Of a stretch of DNA of 47,362 nt, positions 18,003 through 24,878 are shown piece after piece. Source of the DNA: Verrucomicrobiaceae bacterium. Its GTDB lineage: Bacteria > Verrucomicrobiota > Verrucomicrobiia > Verrucomicrobiales > Akkermansiaceae. The stretch spans positions 1 through 47,362 of the forward strand of contig JAIXPW010000071.1 in assembly GCA_027485995.1 (NCBI GenBank), read 5' to 3'. The position numbers were made by a program, and so were the translations under genes. Within the stretch, counting starts at the first letter, position 1. Each line of letters starts with the position of its first letter. The notes under the pieces are model-generated. The model had not been told where the DNA came from. It saw only the letters and a list, made by a program, of their open reading frames with translations, and made no database searches.

Positions 18003-18262
18003 GGGAGTTTCAAGTTTTCAGTGTTCAGTTTCAAGTGAAGAGGCCGAATCTGAAATTCCACTCTTTCTGAAAACTCAAACTGAACACTTGAAACTTGTGA
18101 ACGGCAGCCCTGGAAACTCAACCTTTACTGCAAGCAGATCTGGTGAGAGAGTTTCAAGTTTTCAGTGTTCAGTTTCAAGTGGAGAGGCCGAATCTGAAAT
18201 TCCACTCTTTCTGAAAACTTCAAACTGAACACTTGAAACTTGTGAACGGCAGCCCTGGAAAC
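17974..18262. repeat. 144/145-bp tandem duplication including the 3' end of the amidase gene
   Basis: Unit 1 (17974-18117) begins inside the amidase gene at its last codons, contains the stop, and ends GCAGCCCTGGAAAC. Unit 2 (18118-18262) repeats it with few changes and one extra base. Each unit holds two arms rich in TTTCAAG and GTTCAGTTT (for example 18008-18037 against 18066-18100) that can pair imperfectly into a long stem, perhaps ending amidase transcription. The start region of the next gene lies in unit 2. Confidence 0.9.
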
Positions 18263-18628
18263 CGTGACGTCCTTCTCGATCCGGACATCTTCTATGCCTG
18301 CGACCGCTGCACCGCCTGCTGCAAGTGGCCCGGGGACGTGCGGCTCGAGGATGATGAGATTCCCGCCATCGCCGCGCATCTGGATCTAACAGAAGCCGAG
18401 TTTCTCGACCAGTTCACGCGCCTTCGGACCAACCGCCAGGGGCTGTCATTGATCGAGAAGGGCAACCATGAGTGCATCATGCTCGATGGCAACTCCTGCC
18501 GGATTCATGCCGTGAAGCCTTCGCAATGCAGTGGTTTCCCCAACAAGTGGAACTTTCCCGGTTGGCGGCAGGTCTGCCAGGCGAAGGCAGTGCCGATGCC
18601 GGAGGCCTTGGCCAGAGGACTTCTATAA
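18233..18628 (+). CDS. YkgJ-family cysteine-cluster protein
   Basis: A CxxCxxCC cluster is formed by C23, C26, C29 and C30 (YACDRCTACC), with further cysteines at SCRIH, QCSGFP and VCQAK. This is the pattern of the YkgJ/UPF0153 family, thought to bind zinc or an Fe-S cluster; its function is unknown. The open frame starts at a TTG (18233), with a GTG at 18242. Both lie in the second unit of the tandem duplication, so the true start is uncertain and may be repeat-derived. The 3' end is odd: the frame closes with LARGLL, while the +1 frame continues WPEDFYKLHPHLPEILSR, which looks protein-like. A frameshift near 18590-18610 is possible. An octamer at 18385 is read L-T-E. About 100 bases separate it from sdaA. 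Confidence 0.7.
   Translation: MKLVNGSPGNRDVLLDPDIFYACDRCTACCKWPGDVRLEDDEIPAIAAHLDLTEAEFLDQFTRLRTNRQGLSLIEKGNHECIMLDGNSCRIHAVKPSQCSGFPNKWNFPGWRQVCQAKAVPMPEALARGLL
18385..18392 (+). repeat. TCTAACAG octamer
   Basis: Exact copy in the YkgJ-family gene, read D-L-T-E. Confidence 0.9.
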
Positions 18629-18728
18629 ACTCCATCCGCATCTGCCGGAAATCCTGAGCCGGGTCGCATTCCTCAAGCCTGCGGGCTTGCCTTCCCTCGG
18701 TCGTCCCAGCTGAATCCACCCGTTACTT

Positions 18729-20102
18729 ATGACGCTCTCTGCCCTGGACCTTTTCACCATCGGAGTCGGTCCCTCCTCATCCCACACTGTCGGCCCGATG
18801 CGGGCGGCTTGTCGTTTCGTCCGTGGACTTGAACATCGTGGCCTGGCCTCTCGTGTGGCTCGTCTGAAGTGCGATCTCTACGGCTCACTCGCCGCCACCG
18901 GCAAGGGGCACGGCACCGGGGATGCCATCATCCTCGGATTCATGGGCGAGGAACCGGAGTCGGTGGATGTCGATGCAATCCAGTCCCGTCTCGCTGAGAT
19001 CCGCAGTTCGAAGTTGCTCCACACTCCCTGGGGGGAGTCGTTGCCTTTCGAGGAAAAGCAGGACCTCGATTTCAAGCGACTCAAGCCGCTGCCGCTTCAT
19101 CCCAACGGCATGCACTGCCTCGCGCTTGATGCCGACGGCGAGCTGGTGGCCGAGGAGGTGTTTTACTCGGTCGGTGGTGGGTTCATCGCCACCGAAGGAG
19201 AATTGAAACATCCCACAGCGACCGACATCCGCTTGCCGCATCCGTTTACCTCCTCGGCCGAGTTGATGCAGGCCTGTGAATCGACCGGGCTCTCGATCAG
19301 TGGTGTGATGTGGGAGAATGAGGCGGCGTTCCGTCCGGTTGAGGAAACGCGGGCCCGACTCGATGCGATCTGGTCCGCCATGCAGGCCTGTGTGAAACGC
19401 GGCTGCGCCCAGGACGGCACCCTTCCCGGTGGGCTCAAGGTGAAGCGTCGTGCCCGGACGATCCATGACAATCTCCGTCAATCTCCGGAAGCCGCCCTCA
19501 AGGATCCGCTGACCATTCTCGACTGGGTCAATCTTTACGCCCTCGCCGTGAACGAGGAGAACGCGGCTGGCGGCCGGGTCGTCACGGCCCCGACCAACGG
19601 CGCGGCCGGCATCATTCCCGCGGTTCTTCATTATGCCGTTCGCTTTCGCCACTCGCCCCATCCGGATGGCGTGCATCGCTTTCTTCTAACAGCCGCCGCG
19701 ATCGGCATGCTTTACAAGCGGAACGCCTCGATCTCCGGGGCCGAGGCCGGCTGTCAGGGGGAGGTCGGCGTGGCCTGCTCAATGGCGGCCGCCGGGCTGG
19801 TGGAGTTTCTCGGTGGGACACCCAAGCAGGTGGAAAATGCCGCCGAGATCGGCATGGAGCACAACCTCGGGCTCACTTGCGACCCGATCGGCGGCCTCGT
19901 GCAGATCCCCTGCATCGAGCGCAACGCGATGGGCTCGGTCAAGGCGATCAATGCCTCCAGGCTCGCCCTTTCCGGCGACGGCACGCACTTCGTTTCCCTC
20001 GACAAGGTCATCCGCACGATGCGTGAGACCGGTCGTGACATGAAATCCAAATACAAGGAGACCTCGCGCGGCGGACTGGCGGTGAACGTGGTGGAATGCT
20101 GA
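18729..20102 (+). CDS. sdaA: L-serine ammonia-lyase (single-chain, iron-sulfur type)
   Basis: This enzyme deaminates L-serine to pyruvate and ammonia with a [4Fe-4S] cluster. The 457-residue length fits the fused alpha-beta type. The N-terminus shows the signature [19 protein letters not shown]. Cluster ligand candidates are C342 (EAGCQGEVG), C384 (LTCDPIGG) and C395 (IPCIERNA). The chain ends in NVVEC, the C-terminal cysteine that in studied members folds into the active site as the fourth cluster ligand. The conserved [14 protein letters not shown] is present. It is followed after 40 bases by the DUF1826-like gene and may be co-transcribed with it. An octamer at 19685 gives L-T-A with a rare CTA codon. 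Confidence 0.95.
   Translation: MTLSALDLFTIGVGPSSSHTVGPMRAACRFVRGLEHRGLASRVARLKCDLYGSLAATGKGHGTGDAIILGFMGEEPESVDVDAIQSRLAEIRSSKLLHTPWGESLPFEEKQDLDFKRLKPLPLHPNGMHCLALDADGELVAEEVFYSVGGGFIATEGELKHPTATDIRLPHPFTSSAELMQACESTGLSISGVMWENEAAFRPVEETRARLDAIWSAMQACVKRGCAQDGTLPGGLKVKRRARTIHDNLRQSPEAALKDPLTILDWVNLYALAVNEENAAGGRVVTAPTNGAAGIIPAVLHYAVRFRHSPHPDGVHRFLLTAAAIGMLYKRNASISGAEAGCQGEVGVACSMAAAGLVEFLGGTPKQVENAAEIGMEHNLGLTCDPIGGLVQIPCIERNAMGSVKAINASRLALSGDGTHFVSLDKVIRTMRETGRDMKSKYKETSRGGLAVNVVEC
19685..19692 (+). repeat. TCTAACAG octamer
   Basis: Exact copy in sdaA, read L-L-T-A. Confidence 0.9.
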
Positions 20103-20142
20103 GGACTTTTCCGGCCTGCCTTGATTTCCATTTCCCAAGCAC

Positions 20143-20853
20143 ATGCAGACAGCCTTCACTCCGCCCGATTACGGCCGCGTACGGGTCGTCGGCAGCTTCG
20201 AGGAGTTGGTGACGGCGCGATTTGAAGATGGGGTCAACGCCTTTTGCTGGCCACGCAGGTTGCCGGGCAACTTTGCCGAGATCGTCGATCAATTGGCAGC
20301 GGGAGAGGGGATCACCGCCATCGAGGAGGAAAGTCTGATTGAGCTCTCTCTCAGCGACTCAGGCAATCTGGCCCGGCAGTCCCTGCTGGAGGATCTCCGT
20401 CTGCTCCGTGCCCAGGAACGCGATCCAATCCTGAACTGCATCAATGGCTACCCCCGCGATGACGAACCGGGAGCGGTGGTCACCGATGTGATGTCCTTTC
20501 ATGCCGACAGCGCCCCGATCGAGGCCGACACCTGGCTGTGCACCTATCATGGTGCCTGCAGCGAAGGCCTGAGGAACGAGGAGGCCGTCAAGCGGATCGA
20601 GATTCCTGAAACCCGGGCCGCCTTGTTGGAGGATTACGGAGGCGAGGACGATGAGGGCTTTGTGGAGTATCTCCACGATTGCTGCTACGATCTCCACTAT
20701 GCCGCGACTCCCGAGGCCACTCCATTTGCCTTCGGCCTGGGCAATCTTTGGCGCATCGCCGTCGATTGGCCGGGAAGCTCCGTGCCGCCCTGCATCCATC
20801 GTGCTCCCGACACCCTGCCAGGAGATCCGACCCGACTGATGGTCATCTGTTAG
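20143..20853 (+). CDS. DUF1826-like protein of unknown function
   Basis: The 236-residue product is acidic and soluble, with no signal peptide or membrane segment. The central part, MSFHADSAPIEADTWLCTYH followed by GACSEGL, resembles the conserved core that I recall for DUF1826 proteins (FHxDxxPxR/D...TYxGxGTEW/L). The N-terminus has GVNAFCWPR, a tryptophan pattern also seen in that family. No catalytic role is established. It sits 40 bases after sdaA and converges on the LamG-like gene with 11 bases between the stop codons. Its TAG stop is part of a CTGTTAGA octamer (20847-20854). The family assignment is by memory of motifs. Confidence 0.5.
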   Translation: MQTAFTPPDYGRVRVVGSFEELVTARFEDGVNAFCWPRRLPGNFAEIVDQLAAGEGITAIEEESLIELSLSDSGNLARQSLLEDLRLLRAQERDPILNCINGYPRDDEPGAVVTDVMSFHADSAPIEADTWLCTYHGACSEGLRNEEAVKRIEIPETRAALLEDYGGEDDEGFVEYLHDCCYDLHYAATPEATPFAFGLGNLWRIAVDWPGSSVPPCIHRAPDTLPGDPTRLMVIC

Positions 20854-20854
20854 A
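20847..20854 (-). repeat. TCTAACAG octamer
   Basis: Exact copy on the minus strand; on the plus strand TGT TAG supplies the last codon and stop of the DUF1826-like gene. Confidence 0.9.
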
Positions 20855-20858
20855 AATC

Positions 20859-20878
20859 ACTCGCTCATTTCAGCGAGT
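20859..20878. terminator. Hairpin between convergent genes
   Basis: ACTCGCT (20859-20865) and AGCGAGT (20872-20878) form a 7-bp stem with a 6-base loop. It sits immediately past the DUF1826-like stop and overlaps the stop codon of the opposing gene. It could act as a shared terminator, though there is no T-run on either side. Confidence 0.4.
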
Positions 20879-21710
20879 AGAGCTTCTTGAGGGAATCGAC
20901 CACGGTTGCGATCTCGGAATCGTCGAGCGGCCTTTCCCAGATCAGGAATCGGGCAAGGTCCCCATCGAAGGACTCGTATCCGGGATGATTGACCGCATCC
21001 CGTTCCTGACCGATCGCGAGCCGCGAGGGATTCGCTTCCGGACGCACGGTGATGTTGGAAACTGCAACCGCTGTGGCCGCGTTGACGAATAGCTCGAGTT
21101 TCACGTTTCCCGTTCCAGCCTGCATCCGGCCGATGAGGAGGTGAAAGTTCCCCGGCTCCAGAGCTGGCGCCAGCAACTGGGGATTGTTGACGTCGAACCG
21201 TCCGAAGGTCAGTCCGTTCCGAACTCCATACCAGGGCCGATTGTCATCGGTGACACAGCCCCAGAAGCCTTCATATTTCTCTCCATTCCTGAGATTCCCG
21301 AAGAACGAGTTCACGTCCTTCACCCCAACGCGCTGCGAACGAACCGCGACAACCGCCGCCCAGGTATGGCCTTTTCCGGTGGTCAGTGAATCGAAGGCAT
21401 CCTCATTCATACAGACCAGCTCCTGCTGGAGAAACTCCAGGGCGGGCTTTCCACCGATTGACTCAAGATTCCTCCGGATCGTTGGCCGACCACTTCCCGG
21501 CTCCTTGCGACCCTCATCCCGCTTGACGAACTCGAACCGTTTGCCGGGAACCTCGCTGACCCATCTGAAAACCCGGTCAACGTCCTCGATTTCCACGCCC
21601 TTCGCCGCATCAAGATCGATCAACAAGCCAGCCGAAGGAAGCGCGGCGTGCGTGGTCCGGACCAATAGCAGCAACAGCAGGAGATGTTTCATTCGCGGCT
21701 TACGGGCCAT
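20865..21710 (-). CDS. Secreted LamG/concanavalin-like protein
   Basis: The 281-residue product starts with a signal peptide (MKHLLLLLLLVRTTHA in its core). Either the ATG at 21710 or the one at 21692 could be used; both keep the signal. The body has the layout of a laminin-G/concanavalin-like jelly roll: GLLIDLDAAKGVEIEDVDRV at the start, then GKPALEFLQQ, TWAAVVAVRS, and a C-terminal FDGDLARFLIWERPLDDSEI. In Verrucomicrobiota and Planctomycetes exoproteins this module is thought to bind carbohydrate or cell-surface partners. No enzymatic motif is seen. It is divergent from the sulfatase gene across 83 bases, so the two may share a control region and a polysaccharide substrate. Confidence 0.65.
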   Translation of the reverse strand: MARKPRMKHLLLLLLLVRTTHAALPSAGLLIDLDAAKGVEIEDVDRVFRWVSEVPGKRFEFVKRDEGRKEPGSGRPTIRRNLESIGGKPALEFLQQELVCMNEDAFDSLTTGKGHTWAAVVAVRSQRVGVKDVNSFFGNLRNGEKYEGFWGCVTDDNRPWYGVRNGLTFGRFDVNNPQLLAPALEPGNFHLLIGRMQAGTGNVKLELFVNAATAVAVSNITVRPEANPSRLAIGQERDAVNHPGYESFDGDLARFLIWERPLDDSEIATVVDSLKKLYSLK

Positions 21711-21793
21711 GTCAGCTCAGTCTTGCCATGAGAATCCTTGGCAGACGGAGATCCATCGTGGCGTAAGGATGGGACCCCGTCCTCCGTGATTTC

Positions 21794-23188
21794 ATGAAAC
21801 CCATCCTCCTTCTCCTGCTTGGGCCGTTGGCCGTCCTTCATGCAGTGCCCGTCAAACCCAACATCCTCTTCATCGTGGGCGATGACATGGGTTACGGCGA
21901 CGTCGGCTTTCATCAATGCAAGGACATCCCGACCCCGAACCTGGACAAGCTTGCGACCTCCGGTGTTCGTTTCACCAACGGCTATGTGACCGGGCCCTAT
22001 TGCTCGCCGACCCGGGCAGGACTGTTGACCGGACGATACCAGACCCGCTTCGGACATGAGTTCAATCCAGGCGGAAAAGTGCAGGGGCTTCCGGTCACCG
22101 AGACCACGATCGCCGACCGACTCAAGACCGCCGGCTATGCCACTGGTCTCGTCGGGAAATGGCACCTCGGCGCCCAGGATTCCATGCAGCCCCAGAAGCG
22201 CGGATTCGATGAGTTCTTTGGCTTTCTCGGAGGAGCCCACAGTTACTTCCAGTCCGCCGGCATTCTGCGGGGAGTGGCTCCGGTGAAGGAGCTCGACTAC
22301 ACCACTGACGCCTTCGCTCGGGAGGCGGTGGATTTCATCGAGCGGCACAAGGAGCAGCCCTGGTTCCTCTACCTCGCTTTCAATGCCGTCCACACCCCGA
22401 TGCATGCGACCGATGACCGACTCGCCAAGTTCTCCTCCATTCCAAACAAGGAACGCAGGACCTATGCGGCCATGATGCTCGCCATGGACGAGGCCATCGG
22501 AAAGGTGCGCCAGAAGCTATCGGATGCGGGACTCGATGAACGGACGCTGATCGTCTTCATCAGCGACAATGGCGGGCCGACCATGCCAGGCGTCACAGTC
22601 AATGGATCGTCAAACCTGCCCTTGAGAGGATCCAAGCGAACCACCCTCGAAGGCGGCATCCGCGTGCCTTTTCTCGTCTCATGGAAAGGTCGGGTGAAGC
22701 CCGGGGTATTCGAGCAGCCCGTGATCCAGCTCGATGCCACCGCCACGGCCCTTGCGGCGGCGGGTGTGGAGGTGAAGCCTGAGTGGAAGCTCGACGGGGT
22801 GAATCTGCTGCCACACCTCGATGCCTCTAACAGCTCGCCGCCCCATGTCGCGCTCTGCTGGCGCTTTGGTCAACAGATGGCGATTCGTTCCGGCGACTAC
22901 AAACTCGTCCGCTATGATTCGAATGCGGACACCTTGACCGGGGCTTCGGGGCAAGCGGTCACGGCGGCAAAGCTCTACAAGCTCAGCGAGGACATTGGCG
23001 AGACGAAGGATCTCGCCGCGTCCGAGCCTGCGAAGGTGCAAGAGCTGCAGGAGAAATGGAACCAATGGAACCAGTCCAATGTCCCGCCGCTCTGGGGCGG
23101 GGGAAGATCCGACAGCGATGGCGACGAGCCCGGCGGAAGATCCGGCAAGAAGGCAAAGCAGGAAAAGCTTGAAGCAGCGCCGAAATGA
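21794..23188 (+). CDS. Secreted sulfatase (arylsulfatase A-like, Cys-type)
   Basis: Type I sulfatases hydrolyse sulfate esters using a formylglycine made from Cys or Ser in the C/SxPxR motif. Here the motif is YCSPTRAGLLTGR with C70. Metal ligands are visible at the N-terminus (FIVGDDMGYGDVGFH) and in VFISDNGG. The GKWHLG motif is also present. The signal peptide MKPILLLLLGPLAVLHA predicts export. The 464-residue length is normal. The C-terminal ~30 residues are a charged, low-complexity tail (SDSDGDEPGGRSGKKAK). No formylglycine-generating enzyme or anSME is in this window. The substrate is unknown; a sulfated polysaccharide is plausible. An octamer at 22826 lies in a different frame, giving S-N-S. 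Transcription ends near the hairpin at 23193. Confidence 0.92.
   Translation: MKPILLLLLGPLAVLHAVPVKPNILFIVGDDMGYGDVGFHQCKDIPTPNLDKLATSGVRFTNGYVTGPYCSPTRAGLLTGRYQTRFGHEFNPGGKVQGLPVTETTIADRLKTAGYATGLVGKWHLGAQDSMQPQKRGFDEFFGFLGGAHSYFQSAGILRGVAPVKELDYTTDAFAREAVDFIERHKEQPWFLYLAFNAVHTPMHATDDRLAKFSSIPNKERRTYAAMMLAMDEAIGKVRQKLSDAGLDERTLIVFISDNGGPTMPGVTVNGSSNLPLRGSKRTTLEGGIRVPFLVSWKGRVKPGVFEQPVIQLDATATALAAAGVEVKPEWKLDGVNLLPHLDASNSSPPHVALCWRFGQQMAIRSGDYKLVRYDSNADTLTGASGQAVTAAKLYKLSEDIGETKDLAASEPAKVQELQEKWNQWNQSNVPPLWGGGRSDSDGDEPGGRSGKKAKQEKLEAAPK
22826..22833 (+). repeat. TCTAACAG octamer
   Basis: Exact copy in the sulfatase gene, in a different frame: TCT AAC AGC (S-N-S). Confidence 0.9.
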
Positions 23189-23192
23189 AAAA

Positions 23193-23218
23193 GCGCCCGT
23201 GGAATGACCCACGGGCGC
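23193..23218 (-). terminator. Strong intrinsic terminator of the mre-rng operon
   Basis: GCGCCCGTGG (23193-23202) and CCACGGGCGC (23209-23218) form a perfect 10-bp stem with a 6-base loop. On the minus strand it is followed by TTTTTCATTT, the expected U-tract, and it lies 26 bases past the RNase gene stop. On the plus strand the stem may also stop sulfatase transcription, but without a T-run. Confidence 0.85.
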
Positions 23219-23243
23219 CATGAACGATTGATGGTTGGCGGAC

Positions 23244-24836
23244 TCAGTTCTGTTCGAGCGCCCGATCCGTTGCAGCGTCGATGATGGCAAAGCGCTCGCG
23301 GTGGAGGTTCGGATCCGAACGGAAGATGAGGCGACCGGAGTGCTGGCGCTCGATATCAACCAGAATCGCGCTGTCCTCCGTCTTGAAGCGGTTCAGCACG
23401 TCGGCGTTCACCACGACGATGATGTCGCCGAGTGAGTCGCGATGCTTCTGGATGATCGAGTTCAGCTTGCGCTGGATTTCGACCGACATCGACATGGTGG
23501 TCTTCACGCGGCTGCGGCCCTGGCAATACGGACAGGGCTCATACATGGTCTCACGAAGGGACTCATTGAGGCGTTGACGGGTCATTTCCTGCAGGCCGTT
23601 CGGGGAGATCTGGAGCACCTGGGTCTTGGCCTTGTCCTTCTTGAGGCGGTCCTTCATCGCCTTGTAAACCGCCTGCTGGTCCTTGCGGTGGCGCATGTCG
23701 ATGAAGTCCACCACCACGAGGCCACCGATGTTGCGCAGACGCAACTGGCGCGCCACCTCAACGGCAGCTTCAACGTTCGTTTCGAAGATCATCTTATCCA
23801 CGTCCTTCGAGCCGCGGTTGCGTCCGGTGTTGACGTCGATGGAGATCAGGGCCTCGGTTTCGTCGATCACGATGTAGCCGCCGCAGGGCAGCCAGACCTG
23901 GCGGGAGAAGGCCTCGTCGATCTGCTTCTGGATGCCGACCTTTTCAAAGATCGGAGTGGGCGCGGAAGGGAGGTGGAAGACGCGGCGCTTGGCGCGGCGG
24001 GAAATCTTTCCAGCGATCTCACGGATGCGTTCGGTGGTCTCGGCGTCGTCGCAAAGGACCTGGTCAATTTCGTCGGTCAGGAAATCGCGGGCGGTGCTTT
24101 CGATCAGGCCGGGCTCGCGGAAGGTGCAGACCGGAGCCGGATGGGCGTCGCGACGGGCCTCGACATCGGCCCACTGTTCCAAAAGCATGGCGAGGTCGCG
24201 CACGAAGTGGCGGGCGCGCGTGCCTTGGGCGACGGTGCGCATGATGATGCCCATGCCCTCGGGGACCGAAAGCTTCTGAACGATCTTGCGGAGGCGCTGG
24301 CGCTCCTTGGGGTCCTCGATCTTCCGGGAAATGCCGAACTGTTCGGTGTAGGGCATCAGCACCAGGTAGCGGCCGGCGAGCGAGATGTTCGTCGTGACGC
24401 GCGGGCCCTTGGTGCCGATGGGTCCCTTGGAGACCTGGATCATGATCTCCGATCCGATCGGGTAGATGTCCGGGATGTCCTTGGAGGAGATCTTCTTCTG
24501 CTGTTGCTTCTTGGGGCTGCCGACGCGCTCGATTTCCTCGAGTCCGGCATCGAGGGCGGCCGGGATGGCGTCCCAGAAGTGGAGGAAGGCGTTCTTTTCG
24601 AGCCCGATGTCGACGAACATGGCCTTGAGGCCGGGCTCGATGTTCTTGACGCGACCCTTGAAGATGCCGCCGACGATGTTCTGATCACCCTCGCGTTCGA
24701 CCGTGTATTCCTCGAGGACGCCGTCCTCTAACAGGGCGACGCGGCGTTCAAGTTTCTCGACGTTGATGATGATGCTGTTTCCTTGCGACGGGTCGGGCCT
24801 GCCGATGCCGAGCATGCGTTTGATACGTTGGATCAT
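23244..24836 (-). CDS. rng: Ribonuclease E/G family endoribonuclease
   Basis: RNase G/E cuts single-stranded RNA with a 5'-end preference and processes rRNA and mRNA. The 530 residues fit RNase G rather than the longer RNase E with a scaffold tail. The S1-like domain lies around 40-130 (GGIFKGRVKNIEPGLKAMFV), with an inserted lysine/glutamine-rich loop (SPKKQQQKKISSKD). The DNase I-like catalytic region carries SIDVNTGRN near 332 and VVVDFIDM near 375, the aspartates that bind Mg. The zinc-link cysteines are in CPYCQG near 438. It is the last gene of the mreB-mreC-mreD-mrdA run, 42 bases after mrdA. An octamer at 24727 forces a rare TTA leucine codon in ALLEDG. Confidence 0.93.
   Translation of the reverse strand: MIQRIKRMLGIGRPDPSQGNSIIINVEKLERRVALLEDGVLEEYTVEREGDQNIVGGIFKGRVKNIEPGLKAMFVDIGLEKNAFLHFWDAIPAALDAGLEEIERVGSPKKQQQKKISSKDIPDIYPIGSEIMIQVSKGPIGTKGPRVTTNISLAGRYLVLMPYTEQFGISRKIEDPKERQRLRKIVQKLSVPEGMGIIMRTVAQGTRARHFVRDLAMLLEQWADVEARRDAHPAPVCTFREPGLIESTARDFLTDEIDQVLCDDAETTERIREIAGKISRRAKRRVFHLPSAPTPIFEKVGIQKQIDEAFSRQVWLPCGGYIVIDETEALISIDVNTGRNRGSKDVDKMIFETNVEAAVEVARQLRLRNIGGLVVVDFIDMRHRKDQQAVYKAMKDRLKKDKAKTQVLQISPNGLQEMTRQRLNESLRETMYEPCPYCQGRSRVKTTMSMSVEIQRKLNSIIQKHRDSLGDIIVVVNADVLNRFKTEDSAILVDIERQHSGRLIFRSDPNLHRERFAIIDAATDRALEQN
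24727..24734 (+). repeat. TCTAACAG octamer
   Basis: Exact copy antisense to the RNase gene; forces CTG TTA GAG (L-L-E). Confidence 0.9.
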
Positions 24837-24878
24837 GTGAATGGTAATGGAAGAAATGGATGGGTTGGGTGGGATTGA

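Noticed and set aside
17974..18262. CRISPR array
   Set aside because: There are only two adjacent units without spacers, and the unit begins inside a gene.
23442..24731. A 429-residue plus-strand frame opposite the RNase gene
   Set aside because: It is the antisense of a well-identified RNase E/G gene; its composition (Val/Leu/His/Asp-rich, no domains) is typical of GC-rich shadow frames.
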